Below are positions 58,230 through 64,000 of a stretch of 64,000 nucleotides of DNA, piece by piece. The notes beneath the pieces were generated by a model. That model did no database searches and was not told the origin of the DNA. It saw only the letters and a program-made list of their open reading frames with translations. A program made the translations under genes and the position numbers. The stretch comes from Neoroseomonas alkaliterrae (GTDB lineage: Bacteria > Pseudomonadota > Alphaproteobacteria > Acetobacterales > Acetobacteraceae), in contig NZ_JACIJE010000002.1 of assembly GCF_014199195.1 (NCBI RefSeq), positions 1-64,000 of the forward strand, read 5' to 3'. Numbering within the stretch: the stretch's first letter is position 1; every line of letters starts with the position of its first letter.

Positions 58230-59834
58230 TCAGCCGGGCGGTGCCTCCAGCGCCGCCCGCAGCCGTGCCAGCAGCGCGTTGCGCGCCGCGGCGTCCGGCG
58301 CCTTCTCGATGGCATCCTCGATCGAAAGCAGCAGCGCCGCGCGCGCATTGTGCCAGTCCGGCCGGCCGGCATCGGCAGGGTCGGGCCGGCGGCGGGCCAC
58401 CTCCATCGGCAGCGGGGCGGTGCCGCGCGCGAGCCGCCAGCCATCGTCCAGCGTGGGCAGCACCACCCGGCCCGGCGCGGCAAGCCCCTCCGCCTCGATC
58501 CGCCCGGCCAGCGCCTGCATCGCCGGCGGCTCGCCATGCACGAGGAACACCCCGCCCGAGACGGGCCCGCGCGCCTTGAGCCAGGCGGCGAGTTCCGGCG
58601 CGTCGGCATGGCCCGAATAGTCGCGGATCTCGCGGATGTTCGCGCGCACGCGGATGGTCTCGCCCTGGATGCGGACCTCCTGCTTGCCCTCCAGCAGCAG
58701 GCGGCCGAGCGTGCCTTCCGCCTGGAATCCTGTCAGCAGCACCGTCGCCTCGGGCGACCAGAGCCAGCGCTTGAGGTGGTGGCGGATGCGCCCCGCATCG
58801 CACATCCCCGACCCGGCGATGACGATGTGGAAGCCCTCGACCTCGGCGATGCGGCGCGACTGCTCGCCGGTCTCGGTGTAGTTCAGCAGCGGCGAGCGCA
58901 GGGCGCGCCTGACCGAACGCCCGTCCTCGAGTTCCGCCGCATGCTCGAGGAAGACCTGCGTCGCGCGGATGGCGAGCGGGCTGTCCACCATGATCGGCGC
59001 CATCGGGATGCGCCCGGACTGCATCAGCGTCACGAAGTCCCAGCAGATCTCCTGCGTGCGTTCCACCGCGAAGGCCGGGATCAGCAGCGCACCGTCGGGA
59101 TGCACGGCATCGTGCACGATCCCGGCGAGGCGATCCCGCCGCGCGGCATGGTCCACGCAGGGCCTGTCCTCGTCGCCATAGGTGCTTTCGAGGAAGACGT
59201 GGTCGAGGCCGTCCGGCCCCTCCGGGTCGCGATGGAAGGCGGCGCAGTCGGGGCCGAGATCGCCTGAGACCAGCACGCGCAGCGGCGCCTCGCCATCCTC
59301 GTGGAACGCGATCTCGATCGAGGCCGAGCCGAGCATGTGCCCCGCGTTCCACCAGCGCGCGCGGATGCCGGGCAGCTCCTCGAACTCGAGCCAGCGGTTC
59401 ATCGGCACGGAGCGGAAATGGCGCAGCGCCGCGGCGGCGTCGTCCGGGGTGTAGATGGGCTCGACCTCCGCCCGCCCGCGCCGGCGGTTGCGGCGGTTGA
59501 GCATCTCGACCTCCATCACCTGCACATGCCCCGAATCCGGCAGCATCACGCCGCAGAGATCCACCGTCGGCGTGCTCGCGCGGATGGGGCCGCGGAAGCC
59601 TTCCTTCACGAGCCGGGGCAGCAGGCCGGAATGGTCGATATGCGCATGCGTCAGCAGCACGGCCGCGATGTCGCGCGGTCGGTAGGGGAAGGGCTCCCAG
59701 TTCAGCGCCTTGAGCGTCTTGGGCCCCTGGAACATGCCGCAATCCACCAGGAAGCGCGTGCGCGGCGTCTCGAACAGCAGCGACAGGCCGGTGACGGTGC
59801 GCGCGGCGCCGCAGGTGCGGACGGTGACGGCCAT
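58230..59834 (-). CDS. metallo-beta-lactamase / beta-CASP RNA-processing nuclease
   Basis: 534 residues. Zinc motif His-Ala-His-Ile-Asp-His at 63-68, later Ala-Gly-His-Met-Leu-Gly-Ser-Ala near 166 and Ser-Gly-Asp-Leu-Gly. A beta-CASP insert follows (Pro-Ala-Phe-Ala-Val-Glu-Arg-Thr-Gln-Glu; Asp-Ser-Pro-Leu-Ala), then Ser-Gly-Met-Cys-Asp-Ala-Gly-Arg and Tyr-Ser-Gly-His-Ala-Asp. This set defines YSH1/CPSF-type exo/endoribonucleases widely present in proteobacteria; the cellular substrate here is unknown. The last 60 residues are helical and variable. Next to, and co-directional with, the SDR gene. Confidence 0.9.
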   Translation of the reverse strand: MAVTVRTCGAARTVTGLSLLFETPRTRFLVDCGMFQGPKTLKALNWEPFPYRPRDIAAVLLTHAHIDHSGLLPRLVKEGFRGPIRASTPTVDLCGVMLPDSGHVQVMEVEMLNRRNRRRGRAEVEPIYTPDDAAAALRHFRSVPMNRWLEFEELPGIRARWWNAGHMLGSASIEIAFHEDGEAPLRVLVSGDLGPDCAAFHRDPEGPDGLDHVFLESTYGDEDRPCVDHAARRDRLAGIVHDAVHPDGALLIPAFAVERTQEICWDFVTLMQSGRIPMAPIMVDSPLAIRATQVFLEHAAELEDGRSVRRALRSPLLNYTETGEQSRRIAEVEGFHIVIAGSGMCDAGRIRHHLKRWLWSPEATVLLTGFQAEGTLGRLLLEGKQEVRIQGETIRVRANIREIRDYSGHADAPELAAWLKARGPVSGGVFLVHGEPPAMQALAGRIEAEGLAAPGRVVLPTLDDGWRLARGTAPLPMEVARRRPDPADAGRPDWHNARAALLLSIEDAIEKAPDAAARNALLARLRAALEAPPG

Positions 59835-59840
59835 GGCGCG

Positions 59841-60602
59841 CTACTCCGCCGTCACGCCGCCATCCACCGGCAGGGCGATGCCGGTGATGCCGGAGGACGC
59901 GCCCGAGAGCAGGAACACCGCCGGGCCGGCGATGTCCTCGGGCTCCATGATGCGCCCGAGCGGGATGCGCGCGCGCGTGGCCGCGACGAAGGCGGCATCG
60001 GCCATCAGCTCGGCCGCGAGCGGCGTGTTCACGAGGCCCGGGCAGACGGCGTTCACGCGGATGCCCAGCGGCCCGAGTTCCAGCGCCATGCTGCGCGTCA
60101 GCCCCATCACCGCGTGCTTGGTCGCGGCGTAGAAGCTGCGGTTGCGCGCCCCGACCAGCCCCGCGACCGAGGCGATGTTGACGATGGAGCCGCCGCTTCC
60201 CGCCCTGGCCATCGCGCGCGCGGCCTCCTGCGCGACGAGGGTCGCCCCCTTCACGTTCAGGGTGAGGACGCGGTCCAGCTCCGCCTCGCTGGCTTCGAGG
60301 AACGGTTCGCGCGTGACCGAACCGGCATTGTTCACGAGGCCGTCGAGCGGCCCGGCCAAGGCGAAGGCCGCGCGGATCGCGCGCGGATCGGCGGCGTCGA
60401 AGGGCAACACCCGGGCGCGGCCGCCCGCCGCCGCGATCTCCTGCGCGAGCGCCTCGAGTCCCTCCCGCCGGCGCGCGGAGAGGATCACCTCAGCCCCGCT
60501 TGCCGCAGCCGCGGCGGCGATAGCCCTGCCGATGCCGAGCGAGGCGCCGGTGACGAGGATCCGTCTGCCATCGAGACGAAAATCCGGGGCTTTGACGGTC
60601 AT
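59841..60602 (-). CDS. short-chain dehydrogenase/reductase
   Basis: 253 residues. Cofactor motif Thr-Gly-Ala-Ser-Leu-Gly-Ile-Gly at 18-25, Asn-Asn-Ala-Gly at 91-94, catalytic Ser145, Tyr158 and Lys162 (Tyr-Ala-Ala-Thr-Lys), and Pro-Gly-Leu-Val-Asn-Thr-Pro later. Ser-Ala-Arg-Arg-Arg at 42-46 favours NADP. Classical SDR (FabG-like); substrate unknown. Starts divergently from fnr across about 200 bases that carry an FNR-type box 112 bases before its ATG. Confidence 0.9.
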   Translation of the reverse strand: MTVKAPDFRLDGRRILVTGASLGIGRAIAAAAAASGAEVILSARRREGLEALAQEIAAAGGRARVLPFDAADPRAIRAAFALAGPLDGLVNNAGSVTREPFLEASEAELDRVLTLNVKGATLVAQEAARAMARAGSGGSIVNIASVAGLVGARNRSFYAATKHAVMGLTRSMALELGPLGIRVNAVCPGLVNTPLAAELMADAAFVAATRARIPLGRIMEPEDIAGPAVFLLSGASSGITGIALPVDGGVTAE

Positions 60603-60713
60603 CGCGCTTTCCTGGCTGGCTTCGCGCGCAGTCTGGACGGCCCGGCGCGGCGCGCAAGCCTCGGCTTCGAGCCGGCGCGGAACGGGGATGTCCTGCGAGG
60701 GATGCGTTTGTTC

Positions 60714-60727
60714 TTGATCTACCTCAA
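60714..60727. promoter_or_regulatory. FNR-type box between sdr and fnr
   Basis: TTGATCTACCTCAA on the plus strand (minus: TTGAGGTAGATCAA), 9 of 10 matches to TTGAT-N4-ATCAA. It lies 77 bases before the fnr ATG and 112 bases before the divergent sdr ATG, so it may serve autoregulation or sdr control. Its 22-base extended sequence recurs with three changes at 54744-54765. Confidence 0.7.
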
Positions 60728-60803
60728 TCCGCGGGGGACATTACCCCAAGACGCCTCTGGACGACGGGGAGTAGGCAGGCGATTACGCCGCCGTGTCAGG
60801 TGA

Positions 60804-61565
60804 ATGATCCTCATGAACCCGCTCGACGCGACACGCGCCCTGATGGATGGCCTCGGCTCCGAGGCCAATGTCTGCATGAAATGCGGTTCGCGTTCGATCG
60901 GTCTCTGCGCGCCGCTCGACGTCGCCGCGCTCGACGACATGTCGGGCGAGAGCGAGCGCCATGCGCTCGAGCCGCGCGACGCCATCTTCCACCAGGGTGA
61001 TCCCGCCCGCCACATCTATACCCTGACCGAAGGCACCGCGCGCCTGACCCGCGTGCTGCCCGATGGGCGGCAGGCGGTGATCGGCTTTCGCTTCGCCGGC
61101 GACATCCTCGGCTTCACGCCGGACAAGGAACACGCCGTGGGCGCCGAGATGCTGACCAAGGGAACGGTCTGCCGGCTCGACCGCCGCCGGCTCGAGCATC
61201 TGTTCCGCCGCTATCCGGTACTCGAGCGTCGCTTTCTCGATCTCTGCGTCAAGGAACTGGCCGCGAGCCAGGACCATATCCTCGCCCTCGGGCGCTTCAG
61301 CGCCGAGGAGCGCGTGGCGGGCTTCATCATCTCCCTCGTCGAGGCGCAGGAGCGCCGCGGCCGTGTGGGCCCGGTCTTCGACCTGCCGGCGACGCGGGCG
61401 GATATCGGCGAGTTCCTCGGCCTGACGCTGGAGACGGTGAGCCGCGCCATCTCCGCCTTCCGCAAGCGCGGCTGGATCCGGCTGCACGGCCATTCGGGCA
61501 TCGAGATCACCGATCGGCCTGCGCTGATGGGCCTCGGCAGCGGCGAGGGCGTGCACGCCGCCTGA
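60804..61565 (+). CDS. fnrL: FNR-type oxygen-responsive regulator (FnrL)
   Basis: 253 residues. N-terminal Fe-S cysteines Cys24, Cys27 and Cys35 plus Cys123 in the effector domain reproduce the four-cysteine cluster of FNR. The CRP-type sensor region (Gly-Asp-Pro-Ala-Arg-His-Ile-Tyr-Thr-Leu-Thr-Glu-Gly) is followed by the C-terminal HTH with Leu-Glu-Thr-Val-Ser-Arg, the E-x-x-S-R DNA-reading set of FNR proteins. Under low oxygen it should bind TTGAT-N4-ATCAA sites such as those at 54749 and 60714. Met1 or Met4 could be the start. Confidence 0.92.
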   Translation: MILMNPLDATRALMDGLGSEANVCMKCGSRSIGLCAPLDVAALDDMSGESERHALEPRDAIFHQGDPARHIYTLTEGTARLTRVLPDGRQAVIGFRFAGDILGFTPDKEHAVGAEMLTKGTVCRLDRRRLEHLFRRYPVLERRFLDLCVKELAASQDHILALGRFSAEERVAGFIISLVEAQERRGRVGPVFDLPATRADIGEFLGLTLETVSRAISAFRKRGWIRLHGHSGIEITDRPALMGLGSGEGVHAA

Positions 61566-61673
61566 GCCGGCAGGCTCCGGCTCGCCGCGGGCGTCGCTCG
61601 GCACCCGGCCTTGCGCAGCGGCCGGCGCTCCCCATGCTGGCGCGATGCCGAGACCGCACCACCCACCCGCGGC

Positions 61674-62571
61674 ATGAGCACGCTGCCGAGCCCGCAACAG
61701 CTCCGCTACCTCGTCGCGCTCGCCGAGCATGGGCATTTCGGCCGCGCCGCCGCCGCCTGCGCGGTGACGCAATCCACCCTCTCCTCCGGCATCCTCGCGC
61801 TCGAACGCCAGCTCGATGCCGCGTTGCTCGAGCGCAACGGCGGCAAGCGGCCGGTCTTCACGCCGCTGGGCCGCGAACTCGTCGGTCGCGCGCGCGAGGC
61901 CCTCACCGCGCTTGCGGCGGTGATGGAGACGGTGGAGGGCGCGCGCCCCGCTCGCCGGGCCGCTGCGCCTCGGCACCATCCCCACCATCGGGCCGTTCCT
62001 GCTGCCGCGGCTCATGCCCAGGCTGCGCGAGGCCTTTCCGCGCCTGCGCCTGTGGCTGCGGGAGGATGCGGCCGACATGCTCGCGGACAGGCTCGCGGCG
62101 GGGCGGCTCGACCTGCTGGTCATCGCCCTTCCCGGCGACTGCGGCGGGGCGGAGACGCTGCCGATCGCCGAGGATCCCTTCCTGGTCGCGCTGCCCGCCG
62201 GCCATCGCCTCGCCGGCGCGGAGGCGATCGCGCCCGAGGCCTTGGCCGGGGAGAGGCTGCTGCTGCTCGAACAGGGGCATTGCCTGCGCGATCACGCGCT
62301 GCTCGCGGCCGGCTTGCCCTCGGCCGGGGCGGTGGAGGGCTTCGCCGCCTCCTCGCTGCACACGCTGCTGCAGATGGTCGGCAACGGGCTGGGGGTGACG
62401 CTGCTGCCGCGCCTCGCCATGGCCGGCGGCGCCGCGGCGCCGGTGGTCCTGCGGCCGCTGGACGGCGGCTTCGCGCGGCGCATCAGCCTCGCCTGGCGTG
62501 CCGGCGATCCGCGGGCGGAGGCGTTCCGCGCCCTCGCGCCCACCATTGCGGCGGCCCTCGACGGCCTGTAG
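61674..62571 (+). pseudogene. oxyR: OxyR-like LysR regulator broken by a one-base frameshift
   Basis: The N-terminal HTH part starts at ATG 61674 ([19 protein letters not shown]). At the CCCC run 61946-61949 one extra C shifts the frame; removing it gives the expected [14 protein letters not shown] and continues to 62571. The sensor half has Glu-Gln-Gly-His-Cys-Leu-Arg-Asp (codon 62281), matching the peroxidatic Cys199 of OxyR; the Cys208 position is Ala. A sequencing error or a recent mutation are both possible. Confidence 0.8.
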
Positions 62572-62600
62572 CAGTCTCGGCAGTCGGAGGGTCCACGCCC

Positions 62601-63356
62601 ATGGCGAAGTTCGATCTCGGCAGTGTCCTCGGCGCGGTGCTTGGCGGCGGCGGGGCGGCGCGCCGGCCGCGGCGGCGCTCCGGCAACCAGGATCTGGGGC
62701 GCGCACTCGCGGTGCTCGCCGGTGTCGCGGTGGAAGCCATGACGCGCGGGCAGACCGCGCCCGCGCCGGCACGGACCGGCGGGCGGACCGCCGGGGGCTG
62801 GGGCGAGCCCAGCCCGGCCAAACCCGCGCCTGCCCCGGCACCCCGGGGCAAGCCCGCCCCCGCGCCGGCCCCGAAGCCCGGACCCGCGCGCACCAGCGTG
62901 CCCTCCGCCGGCGGATGGGGCGCCGAGCCGGCCGCGAAGCCGGCGCCTGCGGGGGGCGGCTGGTTCCCGGTGCCGGGCGCGCCGCCGCCGCCTGCCATTC
63001 CGGCCGAGGAGCGCGAGGCGCTGCTGATGCTGCGCGCCATGATCGCCGCTGCCCGCGCCGATGGCCATGTGGACGCGGAGGAGCGCGCGCGGATCGCCCA
63101 GCAGCTCGACGCCGCGGGCCTCTCGCCCGCAGCGCGCGATGCCGCGCTCGCCGGGTTCGATCAGGCCGCCGCGCCGGAGGAACTCGCGCGCGAGGCGCGG
63201 GATCCGATGCTCGCCGCGCAGCTCTACGCCGCCGCCGTGGCCGGCGCGGGCCGCATCGAAGGCGCCGAACGCACCTGGCTCGACGGCTTCGCGAAGGCGT
63301 TGCGCCTCGACCGCGCCGCGACCGAGGCGATCGAGCGCCGCATCATGGGAGGATGA
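62601..63356 (+). CDS. DUF533/TerB-like protein
   Basis: 251 residues. N-terminal 50 residues include a glycine-rich basic stretch, then about 100 residues of Pro/Ala/Lys/Gly low-complexity linker. The C-terminal 105 residues are a TerB-type helical domain: [23 protein letters not shown] matches the metal-binding D-G-x-x-x-x-x-E core. Annotated in genomes as tellurite resistance TerB or DUF533; function uncertain. It starts 30 bases after the OxyR-like gene end. Confidence 0.8.
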   Translation: MAKFDLGSVLGAVLGGGGAARRPRRRSGNQDLGRALAVLAGVAVEAMTRGQTAPAPARTGGRTAGGWGEPSPAKPAPAPAPRGKPAPAPAPKPGPARTSVPSAGGWGAEPAAKPAPAGGGWFPVPGAPPPPAIPAEEREALLMLRAMIAAARADGHVDAEERARIAQQLDAAGLSPAARDAALAGFDQAAAPEELAREARDPMLAAQLYAAAVAGAGRIEGAERTWLDGFAKALRLDRAATEAIERRIMGG

Positions 63357-63357
63357 C

Positions 63358-64000
63358 ATGCACGCCCTGACCGCGGCCGAGGCGAGGCTGCGCGACCGCG
63401 CCCGCGAGGTGGCGCGCGAGGCCGCCGCCCAGGCCGCCGCCACCGACCGCTCCGAACAGTATCCCTGGCCGATGGTCCGCCGCATGACCGAGGCTGGCTT
63501 CATGGGGCTGACGGTGCCGAAGGAATGGGGCGGGCCGGGCCTGTCCTACTTCGACGCCGTGCTGGTCATCGAGGAGTTCGCCAGGGCCTGCGCCGTGTGC
63601 GGCCGCATCGCGGTCGAGGCCAACATGGGCGCGATCGGCGCCATCATGGCCTACGGCACGCCGGCGCAGAAGCGCATCGCGGCCGATTGCGTGCTCTCGG
63701 GCGACAAGCCGGCCATCCTGATCACGGAGCCCGAGGCCGGCTCGGCTGCGACCGAGATGCGCACCCGCGCGGTCAGGCGCGGCGACGGCTGGGAGATCAC
63801 GGGCGAGAAGACCTGGATCACTGGCGGCGGCATCTCCCGCCTGCATCTCGTCTTCGCCCGGGTGATCGAGGATGGCGAGGAGAAGGGCATCGGCGGCTTC
63901 ATCGTGGTGCGCGACGGCGAGGCCATGCCCGCCGGCATGGAGGCGCGGCGCATCCCCTCCATGGGCCTGCGGGGCATGCCGGAGGCGGATGTGACGATGC
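63358..64000 (+). CDS. acyl-CoA dehydrogenase (partial, N-terminal)
   Basis: About 214 residues before the window ends. GGGAGG lies just before ATG 63358, two bases after the TerB-like stop. The sequence follows the family: N-terminal helices, Gly-Leu-Thr-Val-Pro-Lys-Glu-Trp-Gly-Gly-Pro-Gly-Leu-Ser, then Ile-Thr-Glu-Pro-Glu-Ala-Gly-Ser-Ala-Ala-Thr-Glu-Met (FAD/substrate signature) and Ile-Thr-Gly-Glu-Lys-Thr-Trp-Ile-Thr-Gly-Gly. It oxidises an acyl-CoA in the cytoplasm; substrate length cannot be told. C-terminal catalytic Glu lies outside the window. Confidence 0.93.
   Translation, partial: MHALTAAEARLRDRAREVAREAAAQAAATDRSEQYPWPMVRRMTEAGFMGLTVPKEWGGPGLSYFDAVLVIEEFARACAVCGRIAVEANMGAIGAIMAYGTPAQKRIAADCVLSGDKPAILITEPEAGSAATEMRTRAVRRGDGWEITGEKTWITGGGISRLHLVFARVIEDGEEKGIGGFIVVRDGEAMPAGMEARRIPSMGLRGMPEADVTM

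Overview
The window is high-GC (about 70%) alphaproteobacterial chromosome. The gene order xerC / DUF484 / fsa-type transaldolase / priA, an FnrL-type regulator with N-terminal cysteines and the general gene content point to Rhodospirillales, most likely Acetobacteraceae (Roseomonas-like). That assignment is inference. There are three blocks: a prophage (about 1-32.2 kb), a four-gene restriction/defence-type operon (32.3-42.3 kb) ending beside a tRNA-Arg(CCT) gene, and ordinary chromosome (42.6-64 kb).

Prophage. Nearly all genes lie on the minus strand and read right to left from an XRE repressor-like gene (29.5 kb). In transcription order they are: XRE, ImmA/IrrE peptidase and two unrecognised proteins; a small HTH; a recombination and replication set (Sak4-like ATPase, unknown 214-aa protein, DExH helicase, DUF6511-like protein, Cas4/AddB-like Fe-S exonuclease, RepB/D5 primase-helicase, RuvC-like resolvase); two tandem ParB-DNA methyltransferases; terminase; portal; a fused prohead protease-capsid protein; head completion, a membrane-anchored P5-like lytic protein and tail genes. 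The prophage continues past the left edge. A parDE-type toxin-antitoxin pair and one small orphan gene sit on the opposite strand. To the right, a plus-strand set (74-aa protein, DUF2924, large serine recombinase, small HTH) is the probable integration module.

Defence operon. A DUF499 ATPase, a 147-aa unknown protein, a DUF1156 DNA methylase and a PLD-SNF2 helicase form one tight plus-strand operon. The set resembles the candidate helicase-methylase-ATPase arrangement. It lies between the serine recombinase and tRNA-Arg, so it is phage cargo or a neighbouring island.

Chromosome. Proline iminopeptidase; a Zur-box-controlled zinc-binding protein with an outer-membrane protein; endonuclease V; polyphosphate:AMP phosphotransferase; xerC, DUF484, transaldolase, priA; a second PPK2; metallophosphatase and photolyase; a split YeeE/YedE sulfur transporter; a beta-CASP nuclease; SDR; an FNR regulator; an OxyR-like gene broken by one extra C; a TerB-like protein; and the start of an acyl-CoA dehydrogenase. 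Two near-identical FNR-type boxes lie upstream of ppk2 and in the sdr/fnr divergent region.

Many start codons in this GC-rich DNA are inferred from overlaps and ribosome-binding sites. Function calls come from motif recognition by eye.
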